Shown here: in pieces, positions 1 through 9,031 of the stretch
Position numbering within the stretch: position 1 is the first letter of the stretch
Layout of the letters: each line of letters starts with the position of its first letter
Assembly (NCBI RefSeq): GCF_014192105.1
Contig: NZ_JACHXK010000024.1
Coordinates: 21,541-85,540, forward strand
Reading direction: 5' to 3'
Source: Paenibacillus phyllosphaerae
GTDB taxonomy: Bacteria > Bacillota > Bacilli > Paenibacillales > Paenibacillaceae
DNA: 64,000 nucleotides
Notes under the pieces: generated by a model
The model's database searches: none
The model's input: only the letters and a program-made list of their open reading frames with translations
What the model was told of the DNA's origin: nothing
Translations under genes and position numbers: made by a program

Positions 1-95
1 TTATGGGAGGCCTCTTCGTTATTGGGGATAGAAATGAATGAAGTCTGCTTCAGGCACCCATACTAAATGGAAAACGGCTTACGCTTAGGAAAAAG

Positions 96-596
96 GTGAC
101 AGCGATGTTTATGCTGGTGATCTGTCTTGTCTTGTTGCTCATCGTGCTGGTACTTGTTATTCTCTCCTGGCGCGCTATGATTAAGCGCCTTGGACCGGTG
201 GAGCTGGCGGCGAGCATCATGTTCGGTTCGCTTATGCTGCAGCAGCTCTCTTATATGCTCGATTACAACTTGAACCTGAAGGATCTCTCCGCTGAGCCTT
301 GGGAGATGGTGGCACTGCGTATGAACCAGGCTCTGCTGTTTCCTATCATGATGACCTGGTGTTCAACCTTCACCGCAGTCGGGGTGAACTGGACGAACCG
401 CGTGCTGATTTACCTTGCAGGTGCGGCGTCTATATCGCTCGTTATGTTCTTCTTCAAGAGTATGGGGTTCGTCCACTATACAGGGTGGAAGGGGATCTAT
501 AACTTCGTTCAGTTCATTCTATTCATTCCGCTGAACGACCTGTTTCTTACGTTCTTCCGGACATACGCGCTGGGCAGATCGGGTGGTGCGAAGTGA
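96..596 (+). CDS. small multi-pass membrane protein, CBO0543-like (first of a pair)
   Basis: The 166-residue protein is almost entirely hydrophobic, with about five membrane-spanning stretches and no soluble domain, so it should lie in the cytoplasmic membrane. Near the C-terminus it has a VHYTGWKG motif. The next gene product has the matching YHYKGWR motif and a similar helix pattern, so the two look like paralogues. They resemble the uncharacterised CBO0543 family of Firmicutes from memory. The start is GTG at 96 or ATG at 105, behind an AGGAAAA-type ribosome site. The end overlaps the next start by four bases (GTGA), which implies translational coupling. The function is unknown. Confidence 0.6.
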   Translation: MTAMFMLVICLVLLLIVLVLVILSWRAMIKRLGPVELAASIMFGSLMLQQLSYMLDYNLNLKDLSAEPWEMVALRMNQALLFPIMMTWCSTFTAVGVNWTNRVLIYLAGAASISLVMFFFKSMGFVHYTGWKGIYNFVQFILFIPLNDLFLTFFRTYALGRSGGAK

Positions 597-1102
597 TTCT
601 ATATCCCCCTCACGCATTCGACCGCAATGAAGTGTTCATTATCGCGGTATCGATCTTGTCGATAGCGGTCATGTTCACGCTGAAGAGGCGGTTTCCGGCT
701 ATCGTCATCTGGTACGTGTTCCTGTTCAATTATTTTCTCGGGGTATTGGTCGATTTCACGATCGCCACGCCGCCGCTTGATCTGTACGATGCGAATGATT
801 GGCCCAACTATGAATGGTTCGACGTCATTCTGTATCTGTTCTGTTATCCCCCAGCGGCTTACGTGGTGATCTATCTCTATGACCGATGGAGCTTGCGGGG
901 TATGAAGCTGCTGACTTACTTGGTGGTCTGCGCCCTCATAACAACAGGACTGGAGTGGATATCGGACTGGGTAGGCGTTTATCATTATAAAGGGTGGCGG
1001 CTTGTCTACTCGTTCCCGGTCTATATTGCTGCCTATTGGGTCAATATCGGCATGCTGCATTTCTTGAGAAGGCAGCTCAAGCACGAGGGTCGGCCACACT
1101 GA
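593..1102 (+). CDS. small multi-pass membrane protein, CBO0543-like (second of a pair)
   Basis: This 169-residue protein has about five predicted membrane helices and a short basic C-terminal tail (FLRRQLKHEGRPH). The conserved YHYKGWR motif sits before the last helix, as in the protein encoded just upstream. It starts at a GTG inside the stop region of the upstream gene, so the pair is probably one transcript and perhaps forms a heteromeric membrane unit. No catalytic motif is visible and no function can be assigned. Confidence 0.6.
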   Translation: MILYPPHAFDRNEVFIIAVSILSIAVMFTLKRRFPAIVIWYVFLFNYFLGVLVDFTIATPPLDLYDANDWPNYEWFDVILYLFCYPPAAYVVIYLYDRWSLRGMKLLTYLVVCALITTGLEWISDWVGVYHYKGWRLVYSFPVYIAAYWVNIGMLHFLRRQLKHEGRPH

Positions 1103-1212
1103 CGTTGCGAGGAATAGTGAGGGTTGTCTTAAGCTTAGGCGGGGCCGAGCGGACAGCCCTCTTCGATGTGTCGCCGGGCAACGATCTGGCGGCCAACATG
1201 CGGCCGAATCGA

Positions 1213-2103
1213 TTATCCGCCTAGGAAGCGCTGCCGGTACTGCCGCGGCGAGATGCCCTCGTAACGCGTGAACCGCGCGGTGAAATAAGCGGCTTGATGG
1301 AAGCCGACCTCTTCGGCAATCCGGGCGATGGTGAAATCGGTGCGCAAGAGCAGCAGCTTCGCCTGCTCGACCCGATACCGGAGCAAATACTCGATCGGCG
1401 GGCAGCCGAACTCCGCCTGCATGCAGCGGGCGATATAGATCGGATGGAAGCGCAGCTCCTCGCCGAGCTGCTGCAGCTTCACGTCTTCGCGGTAATGGCG
1501 GCGCAGATAGGCGGCCGCCTGCTCCGCGCAAGCCGCTCGCGGCGAGCTTGCCTGCTTCTTGATCGAAGCGGCCAACAGCTGCAGCACTTGTTGAAAGTGG
1601 ATGTCGATCTGCCAACGCGAGCTGCTCCAGTAGTCGGTTTCGCCGAGCGCGATGAGGCGGTCGATCGTTTCGTACATTTTGCCCGGCTGTGAGAGCATGG
1701 TGAATTGGGGCAGATGCAGCTCGTACTTCCGTGCCGAGAACGCTTGAATTTGTCTTGGCACCCCCTCTTCCGGTAGCATGCTCTTGCTCGCTTGAAGACT
1801 GTCATCGCCATAGTGCCAGTCACCGGTCGTCTGAAAATGAATCCAGAAGTGCTCGGTCCGCTCACGGCAGTCCTCTATGCCGTAATGGTAGGCGTCAGGT
1901 CGCAAGAGGAGCGCGCTGCCTGCGGTTACCTCGTATTGACGGTCATCCTCGCCGACATACATCGTTCCTTGCCGGACGACAAGGAGGTCGAACACGCCGA
2001 TGTTATGGCGGCTAAGATGGCGGTCGCCTGGCGCGAACGCGCTAAGTCCGCCATGGATATAATGCGGCAGCGGCGGGGCGGTGAATGATATGATATTGGT
2101 CAC
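1213..2103 (-). CDS. AraC family transcriptional regulator with N-terminal cupin
   Basis: The N-terminal half is a cupin-type sensor region (APPLPHYIHGG followed by a beta-rich stretch). The last ~100 residues form the double helix-turn-helix of the AraC family, ending EGISPRQYRQRF. Such proteins usually activate a neighbouring sugar or stress gene. It is divergent from a MATE exporter, its most likely target. The frame is open back to an ATG at 2217 that directly abuts the frame of the exporter, but that ATG has no ribosome site. I chose GTG at 2103 because family similarity starts there; its AAGGG site is rather far away (15 nt). The start is therefore uncertain. Confidence 0.85.
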   Translation of the reverse strand: MTNIISFTAPPLPHYIHGGLSAFAPGDRHLSRHNIGVFDLLVVRQGTMYVGEDDRQYEVTAGSALLLRPDAYHYGIEDCRERTEHFWIHFQTTGDWHYGDDSLQASKSMLPEEGVPRQIQAFSARKYELHLPQFTMLSQPGKMYETIDRLIALGETDYWSSSRWQIDIHFQQVLQLLAASIKKQASSPRAACAEQAAAYLRRHYREDVKLQQLGEELRFHPIYIARCMQAEFGCPPIEYLLRYRVEQAKLLLLRTDFTIARIAEEVGFHQAAYFTARFTRYEGISPRQYRQRFLGG

Positions 2104-2259
2104 GCTATCATTGTCAATCCCTTCACGATGAAGTTGGAATCGTAATAGTTTCCGTTCTAATCCTGATACACGGCCTTCAGTATAACACTTATAATGTGTA
2201 CAGAGTAGATCGTTCATGTGTGCATGCGTAATGGCAGCATGGATAGGCTGGAGGTTGGA

Positions 2260-3639
2260 ATGGTGAAGGGGTTAGATCGTAAATTTACATTGTGGGCGCT
2301 GGCGTGGCCGATTTTTATCGAGGTGTTCTTGCAGACGCTGCTCGGCACGGTCGACACGCTCATGGTCAGCGAGATTTCGGATGATGCCGTGGCGGTCGTC
2401 GGGTATTCGAATCAGCTGTTCAACGCGCTTATGACATTATTCATTACGGTAGCAAGCGGGGCCGGGATCCTAATCGCCCAGCGCATCGGCGCCAAGAAGG
2501 AGGAGGATGCGCGTACGATCGGGATTATGTCCGTCTCGGTCAGCGGCGCCATCGGACTTGTGATCAGCGCGGTGCTGTTCTTCTGGCCGCAGACGATCGC
2601 GAAGCTGCTTAATATGCCGGAGGATCTGATGCCGCTGGCCGATACGTATATTTCGATTGCGGGCGCGGGGATGGTGCTGACGGCGGTAATGGCTGCGCTG
2701 AGCACGGCAATCCGCAATACCGGCAATACAAGAGGCCCGATGTACGTCATCATCGGCGTTAATATTATTCATGTCATCATGAACTACGGCTTCATCTACG
2801 GCGCGTTCGGATTCCCGGTATGGGAGCTGAAGGGCGTGGCTGTCTCGACGCTCGCGAGCCGAGTCATCGCGACCGTTGTGCTGATCATGATGTTCCTGCC
2901 GGCATTCAGCCGCCGCATCACGCTGCCGGAATTTTTAAGATTCGATCGGAAATTGTTCCAGGAAGTGCTTAAGATCGGCTGGCCGCTCGGCGTTAATATG
3001 TCCTGCTGGGTGTTCACGCAGCTGCTAATCTATATGTTCATCGCGATGCTCGGCGCGGCCGAACTTGCGGCCCGTACCTATATGAACACGCTTGAATCGT
3101 TCTGCTTCATGCTCGGCTATTCGTTCGCGCTCGCGCTGCAAATTCAGGTCGCGCATCTCTTCGGCGCTTCCCGGACGAGGGAGGCCTACCAAGCGACGTA
3201 CCGCGCGATGTACATCGGTCTTGTCGTGGTGACGGTTAACGCGCTCGTCATCTTCCTCGTGGGCGGCTGGCTGCTCGGCCTGTTCACCGAGGATAAGGAA
3301 ATCATTACGATCGGCGTCTCCCTGCTCGGGATGAATCTGCTGCTCCAACCGGGCAAAATGATCAATATGGCGCTCGGCAATGCGCTCAACGCCGTCGGCG
3401 AAACCCGGTTCACCAAGTATATCTCGATTGGATCGATGTGGCTGATCGCGGCCGGCGCCTCGTATGTGGCCGGCATCTCGCTCGGCTGGGGACTGATCGG
3501 CATCTACGGCTGTATGATCGCCGACGAGTATCTGCGCGGATTACTGTCGTTCTTCCGCTGGCGGAGCCGTCGATGGATGACGCGTTCGCAAGCTCCGGCT
3601 TCGGCCAATGCTTCAGGCGGCGCGACCGCGAAGGCATAA
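2260..3639 (+). CDS. MATE family efflux transporter
   Basis: The 459-residue protein has about twelve membrane helices in two homologous halves, the size and pattern of MATE exporters. These use Na+ or H+ gradients to expel cationic drugs or metabolites. Early residues ALAWPIFIEVFLQTLLGTVDTLMVS are typical of the family's first two helices. The start chosen is ATG 2260, with GGAGG five bases upstream; the open frame continues to GTG 2218 without a ribosome site. It is divergent from the AraC gene, which may control it. The substrate is unknown. Confidence 0.9.
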   Translation: MVKGLDRKFTLWALAWPIFIEVFLQTLLGTVDTLMVSEISDDAVAVVGYSNQLFNALMTLFITVASGAGILIAQRIGAKKEEDARTIGIMSVSVSGAIGLVISAVLFFWPQTIAKLLNMPEDLMPLADTYISIAGAGMVLTAVMAALSTAIRNTGNTRGPMYVIIGVNIIHVIMNYGFIYGAFGFPVWELKGVAVSTLASRVIATVVLIMMFLPAFSRRITLPEFLRFDRKLFQEVLKIGWPLGVNMSCWVFTQLLIYMFIAMLGAAELAARTYMNTLESFCFMLGYSFALALQIQVAHLFGASRTREAYQATYRAMYIGLVVVTVNALVIFLVGGWLLGLFTEDKEIITIGVSLLGMNLLLQPGKMINMALGNALNAVGETRFTKYISIGSMWLIAAGASYVAGISLGWGLIGIYGCMIADEYLRGLLSFFRWRSRRWMTRSQAPASANASGGATAKA

Positions 3640-3736
3640 TAGGTAGGAATCGCAATTGGGCGCTCGTATTCTAGCATTCATCCAATCTTCCGCTTGCAGA
3701 GCTTCATAGACTAGAAGTATCTCCAGCGGAAAAGAG

Positions 3737-3919
3737 GTGATGCTCGTGCTTGCTAAATTGAAGCAACCCGGCTTTATCCTCGGCGTGCTCGGCGCGGCCA
3801 AGCTGCTGCTCGATAGCGCGGGAATTACAATTCCGGACGATACGGTCAATGATATCGCCAACGGGATCAGTGCTGTCGTCGTCGTGATTTCGATCTTCAT
3901 GGACCATGGCAAGGCGTAA
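3737..3919 (+). CDS. small holin-like membrane peptide
   Basis: This peptide of about 60 residues has two hydrophobic stretches (GFILGVLGAAKLLLDSAG and ISAVVVVISIFM) separated by a short acidic loop. The layout resembles small phage-type holins. No endolysin or other phage gene is nearby, so a lytic role is not supported. The start may be GTG 3737, ATG 3740 or GTG 3746; the last is best placed behind the AGAGG site. A strong hairpin terminator follows directly. Confidence 0.5.
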   Translation: MMLVLAKLKQPGFILGVLGAAKLLLDSAGITIPDDTVNDIANGISAVVVVISIFMDHGKA

Positions 3920-3929
3920 TTAATAAGCG

Positions 3930-3985
3930 AAGGGGTTGTACCCGCCGTCATCCGCAAGATGAGATGATGGCAGGTACAACCCCTT
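3930..3985. terminator. bidirectional hairpin terminator
   Basis: The perfect arms AAGGGGTTGTACC (3930-3942) and GGTACAACCCCTT (3973-3985) are extended inward by CCGTCATC/GATGATGG. A T-run follows on the plus strand. It lies between the holin-like gene and the convergent LacI gene and can serve both. Confidence 0.85.
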
Positions 3986-3995
3986 TTTGTTTTCG

Positions 3996-5039
3996 TTATT
4001 CGCCCAGCGTTCCGGTCGACTCGCGGTAGATCGGCTCCGTCTGCACATGCGCGACTTGGTAGGGCTTGGACGGATTCTTGATGCGCGATAGCAGCAGTTC
4101 TGCCGTAATAATACCCATGTCGCTATTCGGAATATGGACGGTCGTAAGCGGAGGTTCGATGATTCGCGACTCCGGCGAGTTATCGAAGCCGACGACAGCC
4201 ACCTCGTCCGGCACGCGGATATTGCGTCCCTTCAGCGTGCGCATGACGGCAACCGCGATAAAGTCGTTCGCGCACACGAATGCGGAAGGCAACTGCTCCA
4301 TCGCTTCGAGTTGGTCGTCGATCCAAGTGGAACCGTCATTGAAGAATCGATCCTCGCCGACGATGCAGCTTGCCGGATCTGCCGGCAGTCCCGCCTCGAG
4401 CAGGGCTCGGTTATAACCGGCCCAACGCTCGTAGAAGCTTAAGCAATGATTATAATCGCCCGCAAACCCTATTCGCTTATGCCCGTTACGGATCAGACGC
4501 TTCACGACCGAATGCGTGCTATGGTCATTCTCCATCAGGATGACGTCCGCTTGCAGCTCGGAGAAGTCGATTCGAGCCGAGGCGTCGATGAAGATGGCGG
4601 GAATGCCGAGGCTGCCGATCAGATCGCTGTACGCCTTATTGAACATCTCGATGCAGATAATGCCGTCCACCTTGCTCGGCTCGAAGTTATTCGGCAGCAG
4701 CAGCTGCGAGATCTCCGGTTCGCGGACGAAGTGGATCGATAGATTGAAGCCGTCGGAGCTGATCTTCTTCTCGAGCCCGCTGAGCAGCAAGGAGCCAAAA
4801 TGCGAGCTGTTCGGCATATTCGACGTGAACAGCGCGATGTTCCCCGTCGTTCGGGCGATCATGCCCTCCGTATCGACGAAGGCGAACTGCTTATATTTCA
4901 GTTCGGCGGCCTTCTTGATTACTTTATTCCGCGTCTCGGCGGGAATGCTTTCGTTGCCGTTAAGCGCCTTCGAAGCGGTATTCCTGGAGATCCCGAGCGC
5001 GTCGGCAATGTCCTGGATCGTCACTTTATCTCTTGTCAT
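3996..5039 (-). CDS. LacI family transcriptional regulator
   Basis: The 347-residue protein has an N-terminal LacI helix-turn-helix (VTIQDIADALGISRNTASKA, residues ~6-25) followed by a periplasmic-binding-protein-like sensor domain. Such proteins usually repress a sugar operon until a sugar or sugar phosphate binds. I chose ATG 5039 because GGGAG lies ten bases upstream; an in-frame ATG at 5072 lacks this. The gene is divergent from the fructan-type operon starting at 5487, and the shared region holds repeated TTTACAA boxes. It is therefore the probable operon repressor and may also regulate itself. Confidence 0.93.
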   Translation of the reverse strand: MTRDKVTIQDIADALGISRNTASKALNGNESIPAETRNKVIKKAAELKYKQFAFVDTEGMIARTTGNIALFTSNMPNSSHFGSLLLSGLEKKISSDGFNLSIHFVREPEISQLLLPNNFEPSKVDGIICIEMFNKAYSDLIGSLGIPAIFIDASARIDFSELQADVILMENDHSTHSVVKRLIRNGHKRIGFAGDYNHCLSFYERWAGYNRALLEAGLPADPASCIVGEDRFFNDGSTWIDDQLEAMEQLPSAFVCANDFIAVAVMRTLKGRNIRVPDEVAVVGFDNSPESRIIEPPLTTVHIPNSDMGIITAELLLSRIKNPSKPYQVAHVQTEPIYRESTGTLGE

Positions 5040-5118
5040 GGCTAAGTTTCTCCCTGATCTACCAATTTGCATTGTTACGGTAAATGTATACTAGCATTGT
5101 GAATATGTCAAACTCATT

Positions 5119-5397
5119 TTTACAAATGTACAAATTGTCTTAGGGGACAGATGGGGGGGACTTATTTTTACAAAAACCCTGTAGTTATTTACATTTTCAT
5201 GGCTACTAGGTGAATGGATAACGTCTCTTGATGTCCTAATATTGGCTTTATTCACGAAAAAGAGTCGAGATCAATAAATGAATTGTGCAAATGACAACTA
5301 AATAGAGTTATAAATGACTATACGAAATGTTCAAATGGATGATAAAAATTTTACAAAAGTTGTTGACGCGATTTGCGTGTGTCTGTTAAATTGTAAA
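5119..5397. promoter_or_regulatory. TTTACAA boxes, candidate LacI-family operators
   Basis: The sequence TTTACAAA occurs at 5119-5126, 5167-5174 and 5350-5357, and the reverse, TTGTAAA, at 5391-5397. The last two form inverted arms on either side of the operon promoter at 5363-5391. This is the spacing expected if a looping or bridging repressor shuts the promoter. The link to the LacI protein is inferred from position only. The background is AT-rich, which raises the chance rate of this word. Confidence 0.45.
5363..5391 (+). promoter_or_regulatory. sigma-A-type promoter of the fructan-type operon
   Basis: TTGACG (5363-5368) and TTAAAT (5386-5391) are separated by exactly 17 bases. The first gene starts about 95 bases downstream. 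A degenerate catabolite-repression site, TGTAAGCCCTTGCA (5421-5434), lies in the leader; it departs from the cre consensus at two positions and is only a suggestion. Confidence 0.6.
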
Positions 5398-5486
5398 AGC
5401 AAGAGGCGGAAACAACCAAATGTAAGCCCTTGCAACATGTGCATATGTTTACTTGGTTTCTATCCAAACAGATGGGGGGTCATAAG

Positions 5487-6431
5487 TTGGAACAATCGTA
5501 CGCTATGCCGAAGCGGCAGACTAGAATGCGGCGCAATCTGGACTACATAAGGAAGAACCAATTTCTGTACTGGCTGATCGCTCCGGCCTTTATCCTGACG
5601 GTGATCTTCAAATACGTGCCGATGTACGGGGTGATCATCGCCTTCAAGGATTTCAGCTACAACAAGGGGATCATGGGCAGCGAGTGGGTCGGTTTCAAAT
5701 ACTTCGAGAAGTTCCTCACGGCCCCGAACTTCGAGCTGATCTTCATGAACACGCTGAAGCTGAGCCTGTACGGACTTATTCTCGGCTTCCCGGTGCCGAT
5801 CATCCTGGCGCTCATGCTGAACCAGCTGCGCAGGGCAGGCGCGAAGAAGAATATACAGCTAGCGCTCTATGCGCCGAATTTTATCTCGGTCGTGGTGGTT
5901 GTCGGCATGATCTTCATCTTCCTCTCTCCGGTCGGTCCGATCAACAAGCTGATCGAGTATTTCACCGGGCACCCGATCAACTTCATGTCGGATCCGGCGT
6001 ACTTCCGCTCGGTCTACATCTTATCGGGTATTTGGCAGGCGGCGGGGTGGTCGTCCATTATCTACGTCGCGGCGCTGGCCGGCGTCGATCCCGAGCTGCA
6101 TAATGCGGCCACGATCGATGGCGCCAACTTGCTGCAGCGGATTCGCCACATCGATCTGCCGACGATCAAGCCGGTCATGGCGATCGTGTTCATCCTGGCG
6201 GCAGGCGGCATCATGTCGATCGGCTTCGAGAAAGCGTTCCTGATGCAGACGGCGCTCAACTTGCCGACCTCCGAGATCTTGCCGACGTACGTGTACAAGG
6301 TGGGGCTTAAGTCCGGCGATTACTCGTATTCCGCGGCGATTGGCCTGTTCAACTCGGTCATCAACGTGATTATGCTGGTCGTGGTCAATTTCGTCGTGAA
6401 GAAATTAAACGAAGGGGAAGGCCTTTATTAG
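5487..6431 (+). CDS. ABC transporter permease, LplB family
   Basis: This is a six-helix inner-membrane permease of the LplB/polysaccharide type. The loop that docks to the ATPase is visible as VDPELHNAATIDGANLLQRI. The start is TTG 5487 with GGGGGG seven bases upstream; an ATG at 5505 is possible. It is the first gene of an operon with a second permease, a lipoprotein binding protein, GH32 and fructokinase. No ATPase gene is present, as is usual for this family, which shares an MsmX-type ATPase encoded elsewhere. The probable cargo is a fructose-containing oligosaccharide, inferred from the two enzymes downstream. Confidence 0.9.
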   Translation: MEQSYAMPKRQTRMRRNLDYIRKNQFLYWLIAPAFILTVIFKYVPMYGVIIAFKDFSYNKGIMGSEWVGFKYFEKFLTAPNFELIFMNTLKLSLYGLILGFPVPIILALMLNQLRRAGAKKNIQLALYAPNFISVVVVVGMIFIFLSPVGPINKLIEYFTGHPINFMSDPAYFRSVYILSGIWQAAGWSSIIYVAALAGVDPELHNAATIDGANLLQRIRHIDLPTIKPVMAIVFILAAGGIMSIGFEKAFLMQTALNLPTSEILPTYVYKVGLKSGDYSYSAAIGLFNSVINVIMLVVVNFVVKKLNEGEGLY

Positions 6432-6448
6432 AAGAAAGGAGAGGTACG

Positions 6449-7330
6449 ATGAGTTTCAAGCATACTCGTCTCGACCGGTTTATTCTGTTCATCAACTACG
6501 TGCTGCTGGCGCTTGCGGTGTTCATCGTAGTCGTTCCGCTGCTGTATGTGGCGGTCGCTTCATTCATGGAGCCGACGGCGCTGCTGAACAAAGGGTTCTC
6601 GCTGAGCCTGTCCGATTACAGCATTGAAGGCTACAAGCTTATCCTATCGAATGACGCGATGCTGCGCGGCTTTCTGAATGCGCTTTTTTACTCGGCGGCA
6701 TTCGCCATTCTGACCGTAGCCCTATCCGTATTCGCCGGTTTTCCGTTATCGGTGGAAGGGTTCGTCGGGAGCAAGTTTTTCATGACGGTCCTCATCATTA
6801 CGATGTTCTTCGGCGGTGGCCTCATCCCTACGTTCCTCGTCGTCAAGCAGCTTGGTATGCTGGATACCGTCTGGGCGGTCATCCTCCCGGGGGCGGTCAG
6901 CGTATGGAACGTCATCCTGGCGCGGACCTTCTTCAAAGGTGTCCCCAAGGAGCTGAGCGAAGCGGCGAAGGTCGATGGCGCGTCCGAGGCCCGCATTTTC
7001 TTCGATATTATTATCCCGCTATCCAAACCGATCATGTTCGTCCTGGCGCTGTACGCCTTCGTCGGCCAATGGAATTCGTTCTTCGATGCGATGATCTACC
7101 TGGAGAATCAGAAGCTGTATCCGCTTCAGCTGGTGCTGCGCTCGATTCTCATCCAGAACCAGATCAGCCCGGAGATGATCGCGGATCGTGCGCAGGCTGC
7201 CGAGCTTAAGCGGTTGTCCGAGATTATCAAGTACGCTTCGATCGTCATCTCGAGCTTGCCGCTGCTCGTCATGTATCCGTTCTTCCAGAAGTATTTCGAG
7301 AAAGGTGTCCTGGTCGGTTCCCTCAAGTAG
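6449..7330 (+). CDS. carbohydrate ABC transporter permease, LplC/YtcP family
   Basis: The 293-residue protein has six membrane helices and the permease EAA loop (VPKELSEAAKVDGASEARIF). It ends with FEKGVLVGSLK, the C-terminus usual for LplC-type proteins. It follows the first permease by 17 bases with AGGAGAGG as ribosome site. The two should form the membrane channel for the lipoprotein encoded next. Confidence 0.92.
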   Translation: MSFKHTRLDRFILFINYVLLALAVFIVVVPLLYVAVASFMEPTALLNKGFSLSLSDYSIEGYKLILSNDAMLRGFLNALFYSAAFAILTVALSVFAGFPLSVEGFVGSKFFMTVLIITMFFGGGLIPTFLVVKQLGMLDTVWAVILPGAVSVWNVILARTFFKGVPKELSEAAKVDGASEARIFFDIIIPLSKPIMFVLALYAFVGQWNSFFDAMIYLENQKLYPLQLVLRSILIQNQISPEMIADRAQAAELKRLSEIIKYASIVISSLPLLVMYPFFQKYFEKGVLVGSLK

Positions 7331-7375
7331 GGGCGGCTGACATAGATAAGCTACAGACAATGAGGAGGGTTTAGG

Positions 7376-8968
7376 TTGACACACACAAAGACAACCGCAT
7401 GGATCGCACTATCCGCATTGCTGGCAGTGACAGGCTGCAGCAGCAACAATTCAGGCTCAAACTCATCATCCGATACTTCCGATTCCGGCAAGACGACGCT
7501 CCGTATTATGACGCAGAGCAATGTGCTCGCGCCGGCCGACCCGAACGAGAAGCTGATCTTCAAGCGGCTCGAAGAGAAGACGGGCATTCACATCGAGTGG
7601 ACGAATTATACGAATGACGTCTTCGTGGAGAAACGCAACTTGGCGCTTGCGACCGGCGATCTGCCTGACGCGATCTTCGATGCGGGCCTTGGCGATTACG
7701 ACATCTTGAAGCTGGCCAAAGACGGCACGATCATCTCGCTCGACGATCTGATTACGAAGATGCCGAACTTGCAGAAGGTGCTCGAGCAGGCGCCGCAGTA
7801 TCGAGCCATGATGACGGCACCGGACGGCCACATCTACTCGCTCCCATGGATCGAGGAGCTTGGCGCAGGCAAGGAGAGCATTCATGCGGTGAACAACATT
7901 CCGTGGATCAACAAGGGGTGGCTGGATAAACTCGGACTTGCGATGCCGACGTCGACGGAAGAACTGAAGCAGGTGCTCATCGCCTTCAAGACGAAGGATC
8001 CGAACGGCAACGGCGTGGCGGACGAAATTCCGCTCTCCTTCATTAATACGAACGGCGGCAACGAGGACCTCGGCTTCCTGTTCGGTTCGTTCGGCGCAGG
8101 GATCAACTGGGATCTGACGCTCGTAAGCGATGACGGCAAGGTGAGCTTCGCGGCAAGCGAAGCGGGCTACAAGGAAGGCGTCAAGTATTTGCATGAGCTG
8201 TATCAGGAAAATTTGATCGATAACGAGTATGTTACGCAGGACTGGAATACATTTATTGCGAAGGGCAAAGAAGATGTTTATGGGCTATATTTCACGTGGG
8301 ATAAAGCGAATGTGACGGGTATGGACAGCAACTTCGAGCCGATGCCGGCGCTGGCCGGGCCTGACGGCACGAAGAACGTAACCCGATCGAACGGGATGGG
8401 CTTCGATCGCGGACGCCTTGTCGTGACGAATGCGAACGAGCATCTGGAGGAGACCGCGAAGTGGCTGGACCACATGTACGAGCCGCTCCAGTCGGTGCAG
8501 AACAATTGGGGGACGTATGGCGATGAATCGCAGCAAAATATTTTCGAATTCGACGAGGCAGCCCAAATGCTGAAGCACCTCCCGTTGGATGGAGCTGCTC
8601 CGGGCGAGCTGCGCGGCAAGACGAGTGTCGGCGGACCGCTCGCCATCCTCGATTCCTATTATGGCAAAGTGACGACGAAACCGGACGATGCGGCATGGCG
8701 CATGGATATTCTGAAGAAAACGTACGTACCGGACATGAAAGCCGAGAATATCTATCCGAAGGTATTCTTCTCGCTGGAGGAACTGGATCGGCTCTCCGCG
8801 ATCGAGACGGACCTGATGCCATACGTGCTGCGCATGCGCACCGAGTGGATGCAGAACGGGAAGGTCGAGGAAGAATGGGACGGCTACCTGAAGGAGCTGG
8901 ATCGCTTGGGCCTGCAGGATTGGCTGTCCATCAAGCAAGCTGGCTATGACCGCAACGCGAGTCAATAA
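7376..8968 (+). CDS. extracellular solute-binding lipoprotein (LplA/LipO-type)
   Basis: A signal peptide ends in the lipobox LAVTGC, so the mature protein should be tethered by a lipidated cysteine and capture sugar outside the cell. At 530 residues it has the large size typical of binding proteins that work with LplB/LplC permeases. A serine-rich linker follows the cysteine. The start is TTG 7376, six bases behind GGAGGG; no other start gives the full signal peptide. The ligand is probably a fructan or sucrose-like oligosaccharide, inferred from the operon. Confidence 0.92.
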   Translation: MTHTKTTAWIALSALLAVTGCSSNNSGSNSSSDTSDSGKTTLRIMTQSNVLAPADPNEKLIFKRLEEKTGIHIEWTNYTNDVFVEKRNLALATGDLPDAIFDAGLGDYDILKLAKDGTIISLDDLITKMPNLQKVLEQAPQYRAMMTAPDGHIYSLPWIEELGAGKESIHAVNNIPWINKGWLDKLGLAMPTSTEELKQVLIAFKTKDPNGNGVADEIPLSFINTNGGNEDLGFLFGSFGAGINWDLTLVSDDGKVSFAASEAGYKEGVKYLHELYQENLIDNEYVTQDWNTFIAKGKEDVYGLYFTWDKANVTGMDSNFEPMPALAGPDGTKNVTRSNGMGFDRGRLVVTNANEHLEETAKWLDHMYEPLQSVQNNWGTYGDESQQNIFEFDEAAQMLKHLPLDGAAPGELRGKTSVGGPLAILDSYYGKVTTKPDDAAWRMDILKKTYVPDMKAENIYPKVFFSLEELDRLSAIETDLMPYVLRMRTEWMQNGKVEEEWDGYLKELDRLGLQDWLSIKQAGYDRNASQ

Positions 8969-9031
8969 TGACAAACACGACGCTATGATGAAGCTTCTTG
9001 CACAGAGGCAGCGCTAAAGGAGAGAGTTTTC

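Noticed and set aside
2104..2217. Extended N-terminus of the AraC regulator to ATG 2217
   Set aside because: No ribosome site is present and the extra 38 residues do not resemble the family. The region is more useful as the divergent promoter.
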